From Edolisoma coerulescens (taxonomy: Eukaryota; Chordata; Aves; Passeriformes; Campephagidae): a stretch of 64,000 nt of DNA. Position numbers and translations under genes: made by a program. This document shows, one piece after another, positions 27,701-39,280 of the stretch. Location: the NCBI GenBank assembly GCA_013397115.1, contig VWZW01001376.1, positions 135,812 through 199,811 of the forward strand, given 5' to 3'. Each line of letters starts with the position of its first letter. Position 1 is the first letter of the stretch. The notes under the pieces were generated by a model, which was not told the origin of the DNA, made no database searches, and saw only the letters and a list, made by a program, of their open reading frames with translations.

Positions 27701-30700
27701 AAAAGTGCGTGAGGGTTTTTGCTAAAACTTGTTGATTTATGTGGAAAGAAATGAAATGGTAGAGCCTTACAAATGCCTCAGATCGATACTGAGCTTGGCT
27801 TGCTGAGGCCCACAAAGGAAGGTGGGGTTAGAAAACAGGAGCCACTGAGTCCTCCGTCTGTTGCTAAAGTGCTAGCTCATGTCTTTCTATTAACATCAGT
27901 AGTATTTTTAGAAATGTTCCATGTTACTCTTTTCACTTACCCTTTCAAACATTTGTTTTCTCTTGACCTATTGGCTGAACTCTAGTTGCTGTTTTCACCT
28001 TTTACAGAAAAAGTTACTGACTTGTGGAGATACTGCAGCTTTCCTTTTGATGTGTCCTGACTGTAAACTCAGGGCAGCCTACCATTAAAATATTGTCTGC
28101 TGTCCTTTCTTCTGATTATCACTGTTTCTTAATCCTTAACTTTTACTAGGCCAATTAATTTCCAGCGTCTTGTCTGGTGCAGTGTGCTATGAGAGGATGG
28201 TTTGTGCTTATAAATATTTTAATTAAAGGTTAACTCAAATATCAGGGTTTAACAGCCTCTAGAACTGAATTTACAATATGTCTGACCTGACTAATCATGC
28301 TGTGGGCTAATTAGCAACATGACAGGCACAGTGCTAGTCGAGGGAGTGATGGAAGAGGCAGGAGCTGTGCCCTGTGTAGGGAACCCAGTTTCTCAGTGAC
28401 GCTGGGAGAAGCACAGCTTTGCTTGGGGTAGGAGTTAGTGTTGTGAAAGATAAGGTGCAATGAACCTCACAGTTTAGCCTAATGTCTCTGATAGTTTCTT
28501 TCCTGGACCAGCTAGGATTTTTTTTCAGCAAAGCCTCCCCTTCTTTATGAATGTCTTCTGGACTGACAAAAATCTGAACTTTTTATAGGGAAGGGGCAGT
28601 TGCCCTTAGTTTCTGGACTGAAGACACTGTTGCTATATCCACTTGGAAATGAGGTGGTGGTTTTGTATTAGATCTTTGAAAGCACAAAAAACCAAAGCAG
28701 TCCAGAAAATTTAAATTTGCTTGGGATTGAAAATTGAGTTACTCAGAAGGAGGATAGGAAATAGCTACTTGTGATGCTGTGTAGATTCCTGATGTGTCCA
28801 CATGCTGGATATTCTGTGGAATTCTGTTTCCATGTCTCAGCGGGGATATGGCAGAAGTCAGAAAAGCTCAACCACAGGCAGGAGATGACCAGAGGCAGCA
28901 TAGCCTCTGCCCAAGGAATGAGAGGGTTTTACCTTGGAGAGGAGCTGACAGGGTATTGTTGAGAGGGCTCTGTAGACACTGAAAGACACAGGTCTGTGGG
29001 CAGAGGAAAAACAGCTCAATGCCTTTTTCATCACGTGCTGTGCCGCAGGAACGTGGATCTTCATGTGACCTGCAGCTGAGCATGGGAACTCCTGGGAGCA
29101 GGAGCAGCAGCAGGTAGGTGCTAAATTCCCATAGTAATGTAAAAGGCAATGAGCTTCTCAAAGCAAACGCCACTGGAAGCTGCTAATGACAAACCCATCT
29201 GCCCTGGCTGACAACATCCTGTGCTGCCAGTTGCTCCCGGGACAGTGTTCAGGGGCAGCTTCTCAACACAATCACTCTGCCCTGCCCTGAGCACTGGATT
29301 TTGAGCAGCTGCCAATGATGGGACACAAGATGAGATGAAGATTTGGTCTAACTTGGTACAGCACTTCCTATGCAATAACTTCTTGAAATTCTTTACCTGC
29401 TTTGTTTCGGTGTTTCTCAGCAGTAAGTGTGTTTTCCAGAGAGAAAGATTTTGTTTCAAAGAACAAGGCTGTTTCAAAGGACAAAAACAATAGCTGAAAT
29501 CTCAGTGAAATATTTAGAATTTATTCTTTGCACATTTTTTCCCCAGTATCAGGGAGATGCTTTGTAACCCAGTTGAGTGGGGCAGTCATTGGGAGAGCCC
29601 TCATTGCCTGCCTAGTCAGGCAAGTGGGAGGTTTCTCAATTCCTAAACACTTACGTTGTAAAAGCCCATTAAAAACTGTTCTAACACTTCTTAGTTAGAG
29701 AGGTTTCTCCACAAAGGACCGCAGTATTTTCAATGGGAAATGGAAACCAACCATTCTCTCTCTAAAGAGCTTTTTCAACGCACATACTTTTTTTCTACAT
29801 GCACAGTACTAGACTGCTACCAGCTGAACTGCCCCTCAGACATGAACATATAAAATATAATCAGCATTATAGCAACAGCTGTGTAAAACATGGAATACAA
29901 GGTCTGTATTTTTCTCAAAAAATTGATCTTAGAGGATAGCCAGTTGAGAATTTTGCACTGACTGTAAAAGGGAAATCTGTCAAAATGGAAAATCCTGTAT
30001 TCCCCATGGAATCAAAGCTTTTTCTGCAACTCAGCATACACAGAGAAGGTAAGGCTCTAACTCCTGCTACACTGGGGTGAAGACGGTTTACTACAAAGAA
30101 TATTAATAAAGCTATCAAAGATGCAGTGTCATAGAGCCACATCAGGCTATCTTCATGGCAATGGACACAGCTCAGGATCTGACATGAAGTGCCATCAGGG
30201 AAGCCTGTTGGAATCAGCTGTGGATACTCATAAACTGTAACTTCCTACATTTAGCTAAAACGTCTCTCAAATCGATAAGAGAAGAGACAAGAGACAGGAT
30301 CAAATGCTCATATCCTCATTAACATGTTTTCTACAGGCCTTGTTCAAGGAGGCTGCTATTTTCCTTTCAGAAAATTCCTAAGGGAGGGTGAGAACGGTAA
30401 ACAGCACCTGCTTCACCAGAGGGACAGGCAAGGCAATCCCTGTGGAGTGCAGCCTGCAATTAAAAGCCTCTGTGACTGTTGAAGGGGAACTGAAGTGGCT
30501 CCCTCCTGTCATCTGACTATACAGAGTACCCTGATTTCACAGATTATAAGAAACAGGGCCACACAGCTTTTAATGGCTGAAGGATACTGCAAGGCTTTTA
30601 ACTGCAGGCCTGCAAACAGTTGGGGCTCTTGTTCCTTACTCATCTGAGATAGGCTCTGGTGGGAGTGCATCCCGTGCTGACAGTAGCAAGGTCATTTGAG

Positions 30701-32662
30701 CAGGCATAGAGCTGACCTAGGAGTCCAAACCTCCTGGGATTTGCTGCAGTGAGGTGGTCTATGGATAAGTCTTCTGCAAACGCCATCCAGGTTTGAATGC
30801 GTAGATCAATGATGAAAATCTTGTTGGTGCATGACAAAATTCGCTGCTGCTGTGAGGGCAGGTGGCCAGCTGTCCACAGAAGCACAGAGCTATAGCCTTG
30901 TCACTGAGATTTATGGTCTTAACATGATGCACTTCTGAACCAAAAATAGATAGCTGCCAATTGCAAAGGGAAGTGAAATGCCATCCTTCTTAATGGAAGC
31001 AGAATTTTCTTCTGGTAACATTTTTGCAAGAATTAATGACGGTTTTCTAGACAAGTCTCTGGTGCAGTTACCTGCTCTTTTGGGAGCCATGCAGAACATT
31101 CTGTTACTCTTCTTAATGACTGAGTACTGATGGTGTTTTATGTTCATATGCATGTAGTCTTTGCCCCAAAGAGCTGATGTGTTCATATGTGAAGAGTGCA
31201 AACATTTAGTTTTCCTAGTGAAGAAGGACACTCAGCTATAACGCTTCCCAGCTATGTTGCGTGACCAGGTCTGTAGTCCTGGTAACTGGTTCAGTCTTCT
31301 GGCTACCTACAAAATCTATTTTTCTCTAATAGTAAATCACCCTTTTGTTGCCTTGTTGAACCTTATCTTTTTTTGCTAATATAGCACTTGCTTTGAAACT
31401 CTTTTTTCTCCCCTAAGCTTTTATTTTTTACAGCACTGGATAATTTCTAGTTTCTTATCCCTGGCATTGACTAACTTTACTTATTACATATTTCCATGAA
31501 TTTTTTTGCATTAGGTTTTTGGAAACTCTGTGCTAGATTTTCACCTTTGCCAAAAGCCCGTGTTGGGAAGAGCCTGTTAGGAGACACTCCAGCTTCTTGA
31601 AGGAATGTGGCCTTTTCCAGCAGGTTTCTACCTACTCCTGGTGGCCACGCAACAGAGACAAGCTGTGCTTAAGGATTTGTATGCTGGATTCTTTATCCCA
31701 CTGCACATGGCTCATTGCTAAGAGGTACGGGGAAAAGAAGAAAACTGGAAGATAGACAGTGGTAATAAGCAGGAGGAGGCCTGATGAAGGAGAGCTGACA
31801 GGTGATAATGACTGGTATCATCAGAGCGTGGATGAGGGAAGAGGAAGGAAATGAGGGAGCATCTGGAGATGGTCTGATACCTTTGCAGCATCTGGGTGTC
31901 TGGAGTGATGCTAGTGTTTGTTGCCTGTGAGCAAAGAGGACCCAAGGGACCACAGCAGCCATTGCTGGTCTTGAGGGCAGGCGGCCTCAGGGGAGGAGGA
32001 AAATGGCTGAGCTCTGCAATGCCCTTGGTCCAAGGTCCCAGAAGGGAGGGTTCTCTTTCCCAGACTTCTTACAGTCTTTGGAGCTTTCCAGGCTTGCTGG
32101 TTTGATCTTTCTCCTGGTGGAATTTCTGTTTACCCTCTGTGCTTTTTTCTGGCAGGTTGAGCCTCGTGCCTCTTCTTTCGGTGTATAGAGGCTAGCAGCT
32201 TGCTCCAGGGATCCCACTCTCTTCAGGCTGATTCCTGGCACTGTCAACAGAGGAGACTGGGGAGGCTGTCCTGTGGGAGCACTGAGCTGTGCCCAGCCTT
32301 CCCCAGGCACCCGCACTGGCCTCTCTTAGAGGTGTGTTACATGGACTTGGAAGTCAGATCTGCAGCTGCTGTTGTCATGATTTGTAACTAGGCCATAGGA
32401 ATTAACTGAGTTATTCCTACCTCAAGAGCTTAACTCCTGACACATCTTTAAAGAAAAAAAAAAAGGAGTTTTGATATAAAACATTGAAGTGAGAACATTG
32501 GCCTAGAAAATTGCTCTATTGGTTACTGGTTTTTCAAACAGGAGGGGTTTTTTACTGTGAATTCAGCTGGTTTCTGCTTCTAGCTGTTTGATCTTGTTAA
32601 GCCCCTGCCTGCTGAAGAACTCGCTGCTAGCAGTAATTACCTGCCCATGCAGCTATTCCTGG
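24781..32662. other. Unassigned unique DNA
   Basis: No gene or identifiable element is seen. A homeodomain-type motif group lies at 28150-28320. GC-richer patches (28850-29290, 31850-32390) yield short frames on both strands without recognisable content. Confidence 0.6.
28151..28316. promoter_or_regulatory. Candidate homeodomain-site cluster
   Basis: CCAATTAATT (28151-28160), TTTTAATTAAA (28217-28227), CTAATCA (about 28291) and the perfect 10-base palindrome GCTAATTAGC (28306-28315) fall within 166 bases. TAAT-core sites are known homeodomain targets, but they are also frequent in AT-rich DNA. Function is only a suggestion. Confidence 0.25.
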
Positions 32663-32890
32663 ACAGGGAGCAAGTCACCTCTCAACCTTTCCTTGGCTAA
32701 ATTGACTAGACGGTGCTTCTTCAGTTAATAGCTTCTCCTGGACTTCCTGTCATTCTCCTTGTTTTCTTCTGAGCTCTTTTCAGTGCTGCAACGTGTCCAT
32801 CACAGTGGTTCCCAGCAGAGGTGTCGGATTCCATGGTTTCTGTACAAATGCCACATATAGCTATGAAGTAACACATCCTTACTTCTTCTG
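32663..32890 (-). repeat. Highly diverged CR1/L3-like fragment
   Basis: AAGTCACCTCTCAACCTT at the left resembles the reverse complement of the CR1 block that gives GATCACCTCTCAACCTTC. Then come GGCTAAATTGACTAGAC.., CCTGTCATTCTCCTTGTTTTC, and CAGTGCTGCAACGTGTCC, in the same order as CR1 minus-strand words (CCTTCATCATTCTTGTTGCCC, CTCCAGCACCTCAATGTCC). Many mismatches imply an old copy. The assignment was made by eye only. Confidence 0.5.
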
Positions 32891-35242
32891 CTGACAGTTC
32901 TGTGCTTATTGCTTCTTTTGTTAGGTATGCTGGAAGGGCGGGGTCAGTGGGTTAACCTGTTTGACTCTGAACCTTTTTTGAATCTCATGTTTCTGAACTA
33001 TGACTGTATTTGTGTGTCCTATAGCCTTCAATCTGACATGTTATCTACAGATATAACATAACATGTTAGTATGAAATTGTCTTACCACTGGAATACAGAT
33101 CTGACAGTAGTCATCTATTCACCAGTCCACTCACTTTGCTTCTACTCACAACTTTTCCCGCTGTATGTTTGTCATCATCTAAATGATGACATCTAAATAG
33201 CTTTGGACTGTGAACTGACTCCTTTGGCCCATCAGAAATGCCTCCATTTATCGTCTATCTTTATACCTTCAAGGTCTAACAGCAGGCAGACATCCGAATA
33301 TGAATCTGCCAAGTTGATACACAAAGGTATCTACTGACCAAGTTTATATTGGTGGGTAGGGTTTATCCAGTACCTCATTCAAAACTGGCCTGAAAACTCT
33401 GCTGAAGTAATGCTTGGTAGAGATCCAAGATCTGTGTACTTCTTAATTCATTCCAGTCTTCAGACCATGGCCAGTCCGCTATGGTTGATTAACAGTAATT
33501 TTCCAGTAGTTAAACAATGAACTATGTAATGAAAGTATTATTAAAAAAAAAAAAAAAGCACCCTTCCTGGGTTTGGTAACAGCAGAGTAAGAGCTGTGGT
33601 GGCTCTAAGGAAGGTATGAAGACAGAAATGCTAGCTTGCTAGGCTTGCATTTCTGTGCGAGACAGAGACACAGTTCGGGCCAGTTGGTCAGATCCCCTGC
33701 TGATCTGAGCTCCTTCCCTAGCTCCTGGGACTGCTCGCACCCAGGTGTCTGAGACCAACAGCAGTGGTTATTTTTGTCCCCTCTGCCCTCCAGCTCCACA
33801 GTATGGACATGAAGGACCCTGCCTGGCCCCAGGAATGCTTCTCCCTCTGCCTGCTGCTTTCTGCACTGTGCACAGAGGGTGCAGAGGGCAACCTCCTACT
33901 TTAGGTGAAAGTAAAAGCTTGTTAGCTCCTGCAGAACTAAGCAAGGAAAAGCTTGCTTTGAGGCAAGAAGGGCAGCTGGCATACTGCAAAGTTTCAGGAT
34001 GAAGAGGGGCTGGGAAAAATAAACAAGCAACAATGTACGTGGTGACAGTACCGTCTGAGGATCAGCAAGGATGCTTGAGCCTGCGTGGTGGAGCAGTAGG
34101 ACATGAGGCTGAGGGAGCAGGCTGGATTGGTGGAACAGGTTGTTTTGAGCTGGAGGCTGTGCTGAAGGAGTGGAAAACATCCAGAGAATCTCATGAAATA
34201 ATCCCGTACTGCTGAATACGTAATTCTTTATTCATGCAAATGTCCCAAGAAACACTTGACAAAAAAAAAGGCTTTCACTGTGGGAAAAGAGGGAGCCCAG
34301 ACAGCACACCAGAAACTTCTGACAAAAGTCCTCCATCCCTTTCAGTGGAGAGAAATAAAAGAAAAACCAGATTCAGGAACTGAGAGGTGAAAATCTGAAC
34401 AAAGGCGAAGTTCAGTGGGTTTGTGACATTGAATGATTTATATCTTCTCAGCTCTATCGTGGTGAAGATAATAAAGTAGAAATAGGTCACCATGGATTAC
34501 AGGGAAATGATCACTGGAAGGTTACGTGCACTGTGTTTTTCTTAATGTATTTACTGAGAGCTTCACTGACTCAAGGGATTTTGCACATATGAGTGTTTTT
34601 TGTGATGTTTTACCTTTTATGTAAGGGTACGTTTTATGTATGACAGCTCAATTACCTATAAAGTCAATGCAAACAGCTAGTGCTTTTTTCTCTGTAGACA
34701 CTGAGTTTTGAATTACTGGCCATCAAACTGGGACCTGTTGGACTTTTATGCATGTGATCTCTTCACCTCTCCTTCCCAATGAGCCATGGATTGACAGCTA
34801 TTTTTGTACTCAGTTTTACTACACCTATCCTTCAATGCGAGTTCTTCCACAGTGATAAGATGCTGCTACTAAAAATGAAGTTCAGACTGAAAGGACTGGT
34901 AATTTCTCACTTGTGGAAATCAATTTCCAAACACATCCTACCCTTGTATTCTGTTCAATGGTGGAAAAGCAAACCTGAAGAAACAATAATAATTTTTAAA
35001 AAATCCANGAAAAAAATTACGAATGTCTTATTAAAAGATATTCCATATCTCAGAGGCAACACAGACAGCCATATGATGTGGTAGTTTCTATAGTGACTAC
35101 TCGCTTTCCTTTGAAAGTTTGCTAAGCAATCAGACAAAACCAGAGCAACTGGCTGTGTTGCTGTGTAATTATTTCCCCTCATCCTCCCCCCAAAATACTG
35201 AATACACAGATTTTCTACCCTTGAATTGGAAATGCCCCTCCC

Positions 35243-35570
35243 TATAAAATAGCCTTTGTTGCATGAGAGAAAGGAGGGGGAGGTGTCAGAAACAGCTCAG
35301 CGGTGCTGTGGAGAGCAGAAAATTAGTCATGTTGCTGAACTGGCTTGTGGCTCGTGGTCTGGCATCTGGCTGGCTCCAGCGGGACCCTGGGTGGGAGCGC
35401 TGCCCGTCAGGCATGCCATCCCTTCCCACGGGGCATCACAGCCGGCCCAGCCGCGCTGCCGTCGGAGGCAGATAGCCGAGCTGAATAGTGTAAACAGCAC
35501 TAACAGAAGCACAGTGCTAACACTTGGGCTCCCTGAAAACCTCCGGACTGTGCTGTGGACTGACACAGAG
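35243..35570 (+). promoter_or_regulatory. Candidate TATA promoter with CpG cluster
   Basis: TATAAAAT at 35243-35250 lies about 25-35 bases upstream of a purine-rich AGGAGGGGGAGG start region. It is followed by the densest CpG group in the window: about 13 CpGs in 300 bases, 9 of them between roughly 35395 and 35482. CpG is otherwise rare here. This could be a weak promoter with a first exon, an LTR remnant, or a GC-rich relic. No convincing splice donor or long ATG-initiated frame follows. A minus-strand frame with a hydrophobic stretch (35327-35566) starts at GTG and is not supported. Confidence 0.3.
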
Positions 35571-37499
35571 CACAGTTACAGATCTTGAGATACATTCTGG
35601 TAGTTAAAAGGAAAAACAAAAGTTGATGGTTTTTCCTGTTTTGACTTTTTTCTTTTTTCCCTAAGCCCTTTGTTCTCTTCCAGCATGTTTGCCCTACTTT
35701 TATTTGATAGGTGTTTAACAGCAACACTTTTCTGCTTTGTGATATGAGCACTTCTGTGGTAGAGCACTGAGTGAAATCACATTCCTGACACCTTCTGTAA
35801 GTTTTCAGCTGACTTTTATGAATGCCTGGTTGAACACTAATTCCTAGAGAACAGAGAATCAGAGCCAGGCTCAGCAGAGGTTTAATTCTTTTTCCCCCTC
35901 AATGGCTTCTCCTTTATTAGTAGTGTTCCCCTTGATGTTGTCACTCTACACTTCAAGATCTAGCAGACGAACCCCAGCGGCTGATTGACAAGAAGTGAAT
36001 ATAAGCGCTTTAGTCATTAGGAAAAAAAGCCTGAACTACTTGGTCTCCAAAGAAATATGACTCACCTGACAGCACAGACTGCAGTAACGTTGAGTTTAAC
36101 CTCCCCTCTAAAGCAATACTGTTCCAAATATGTCCTGGGTAGTAGAGTAAATAATTCAGCGGTGCATGATTTTTTTTTTCCAGTGCCCCTTCTTCTTCCA
36201 GAATGGTAGTGAGACAATGCTTATTTCCTATCCTTGAGCTTCTCAGTAAAATTTCCCCTTCTTCCTGAACTCTGGATTTATGGCAAACATTTTGAGAATT
36301 CAGTGCTTAAGACTGAGACGTGTTGGTTAGACCATCAGTCATGTGGCCCTGTTCTGTTGTGTTTAGGGTTTCATGACTTTTCTGGATGAATATACTTTAT
36401 GATTAAAAGCTTGGGGGATTATTTCCTTTGGAGAAGGGTGCTTTGGATATCAAACCTGTGAATTTGAAACTTGTTCTCTGCAAGTACCATGAAAATAAAG
36501 CGAAATTGCACTGATAATCATAGGAAATTAGCACAAAGCTAAGGAGTGTATTCGAAGGAACAGTCAGAGAAAAATGTGTGCATACCTTTGTTAGTGGTAC
36601 TTTAAAAAATAAGTTGGCACACTGAATGTGAACTGTTCTTGTGGTAATTAGTTTTATTTTTGCTGAATAATGTTCTGGTACTAAAATGGAGTACAATTAT
36701 GCTGTGACTTTGGAAGGACGATCATGGTTTTGATGTATTAATATTCTGAGTAAGACAAAAGCTTTGAAAAGGAAAAAGGGTTATTGCAGGATGACTTTTT
36801 GGCAAGAGAAGTATCATCAAAATTGTTGTTCTTAACATAAAATGAACTTAGATACTGTTTTAATTGAAAGAAAAAATGTGTGCTATCAAAGTAGACCTCA
36901 ACTGCCTTTAAATTGAGGAGATTGAGTTGTGAATGAGATTACGATCTTAGTTATTCATCTTCAGTCTAATGTGATATTTTGCTTCTGTACCTGTGACAAA
37001 TCCAGCTGTTCTAGGCACACGTCATAAAGAAACACCATAAATGAACGTGGTGTCCGTGCATAAATGCTGAAGGATCAGTGACAAACTGGTAAAAATAGTG
37101 GTTGCAGCAGTGCTGCAGAAATTAGGAAAATCGATTTTAATATCTCACTCTGCCATAGACTGTCTCTGAGACCTTGAACAGACCCTTGAAGCTCGGTCAA
37201 CATGAAGCGATCTGTGGTACATGGTCTGAGCTGCAATACTCTCACTGATGTAGCCATCCATAGGGCAGGGTCCAAAGTCAGTCTGGCATAAGGTAATTTA
37301 TATTTGAATGGCTTATTGCCTTCTCAGACAGGAATATACTTCATGAGTAAGAACAATAGTGTTCATGGCTGAGATTCTCAGTATTTCTCAAAGCTGATCT
37401 CATTTCCTTCTGTGGTATCAGAATCAAGGTAATGCAAGCTGGCTTTGAAAGTCTATCTTGACAATGTTATTTGAACATTACTGCTAGCATCAACGGGTT

Positions 37500-37629
37500 T
37501 GTTTGCAACAACGACAGAAAATGCCGTACACATTATTTCCATGATTTCGTTGTAAGAATGTTGGAAGAATAGAAATAAATAATTTCATGGAAAAGTTTAT
37601 TTGTTTACTACCTGCCAGGATTTGTTTAC
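37500..37629 (+). promoter_or_regulatory. Candidate forkhead (FOX) site group
   Basis: Two exact TGTTTAC motifs at 37602-37608 and 37623-37629 are 21 bases apart, about two helical turns. The first is in a TTTATTTGTTTAC context. A TGTTTGC variant lies at 37500-37506. TGTTTAC is the known core of FOXA/FOXO sites. A short downstream stretch has CAGCTG and CACCTG E-boxes. No function is demonstrated. Confidence 0.25.
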
Positions 37630-39156
37630 AGATTGTAAGTGGATATGCTAAAGAAGAAGTCAGCTGTGTGATTTATTGAAACATTTATCACCTCAGCTGA
37701 CTTCACCTGAGCACAGATGCATTTGTGAGATTTACATGCAGGCTGGAGAGGAGCTTGGAGAAACCTTGCATTTTTTTTTGATGCACAGGCAGGTTTTGTG
37801 TGAAACAGCGTGTTTGTTTCAGAGATCCCCTTCCTGATACATATCCAGTCTTCTTAGGAGACAAGAGCAGTGACTGACCTTGCTGCTGTGACTCATGTGA
37901 CAGCTCTGTAACCCCATGCTTTCCGCAACCTGGGAGCGAGCTGTCACTCCAGGATTTTCTGTGCTTGTAAGGAGTTGGGTTTCCTGGCTTCTTTCCTCCT
38001 CAGTCTCAGCCTGAGTCCCTCTCATGTAGTGTAGTGCTGTCACCTACTAGTCCCAGGCAAACAGTGGATTGGGTTAGTTTTTCTCTTGCTATTTCACCCT
38101 GGCTGTGCTGATTACAAATGCATCTATATATTTCTAACATGTGAGGAGCATCTCCCAGGGTCAAGGGTCTGCTTCATTCCACCCCAGGGTGATGACTCTC
38201 CCATTACATTTTCACACTGTTCATTCTTCATTTTGCACATACAAGTGCTCACTTTCAATGAAAGTTCAGTTATTTCCCTGTTGTAGAATTCAATTTTGAA
38301 TTGCCTGCAAGATTTTGTCATCATCCTGAAATCAGAAGAAAGAAAAATTATAACAAGGTTTTTCAACTTATTAAATACACCTCTGCATGCTGCCCAGTGC
38401 AAATACGGCCTTTCACCAGGGGCAATAAGTTTGCAGCGACCTTACCAGCAGGTCAGATGGGATGCAAAATAGGCAGCACTTGCTTCAGGCAAGGGCAGAT
38501 GAAGGTTGAATACACTCTCTTGACTGATTTATATCTGGCAGCTAGGAGGAGGATTCATTATATACTCTCCTGAGATGCAGGTGAGCTGCTGGGGTCCCTC
38601 TGGGGTAATTGCTGTACCGTGTTGTATGTCACTAGAAGAAGCCTGAGGGCTGAGAGTCATCAAATGATAAATTGATAAGAGATAGGAGGCACAGTCACTG
38701 CTATGAATGTATAGGTTGTAGGATATGGGACCAGCCTGCAGGTACACGTACCCAAAGATGTCATGTCCCAAAGCTCTATTTCCTGAAGTATCACAAGAAA
38801 ATCTGATACATCTGGTATTAAAGAGATACACAGGATTATAAAATACTCTGGTTGCAATGACATTTGCATCATGCAAGTGGTTAAAATGCCCCATCCAGAA
38901 AACAAATTAATTCTTAGCGTCAGAAAACAGGAAAGCAGTAGTAATTTTCTTAGATTAGATGGAAAGATGTAACTGAAAATATCCTGGTAACATAAGAGGA
39001 AGTACCCAAATAATTAATGAGACATCCTTTGTCTCAGATAATAATACTGCCAAAAATTGTTAACACACTAAATTAGCAAGACTATTTTATAGCTAACTGT
39101 GGCTCTCTGTTGATACTTAAATTTTCTTAACAATTATGCAATATTGTTGGGTATCG

Positions 39157-39280
39157 TTGGAGATATTAAAAGCTCACCTGGATATGCTCCAGGGCAACCT
39201 GCTGCCCCTGACCCTGCTGGGATCAGGACTAGAGGATCTCCAGAGGCCCCAGCTAGTCCCTAGAATGTTGTGATTCCTTT
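39157..39280 (+). repeat. CR1 LINE 3' end fragment
   Basis: GGAGATATTAAAAGCTCACC, CTGGATATGCTCCAGGGCAACCTGC-type text, then GACTAGAGGATCTCCAGAGG and a short TGTTGTGATTCC tail. This is the last roughly 120 bases of an avian CR1. Strong 5' truncation is normal for CR1. Confidence 0.9.

Larger units (their letters stand above)
32891..39156. other. Unassigned DNA with candidate regulatory patches
   Basis: No gene is recognised. It contains an A15 run at about 33542-33556, a GC-richer patch at 33750-34000, the TATA/CpG region at 35240-35570, one undetermined base at 35008, and a forkhead-type motif pair at 37602-37629. Confidence 0.6.

Noticed and set aside
33542..33556. A15 run as tail of a processed retrocopy
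   Set aside because: No polyadenylation signal or recognisable gene copy lies upstream, and no flanking duplication was found by eye.
35327..35566. Minus-strand frame with a signal-peptide-like hydrophobic stretch
   Set aside because: It starts at GTG, is 79 codons long, and overlaps a GC-rich patch open in several frames.
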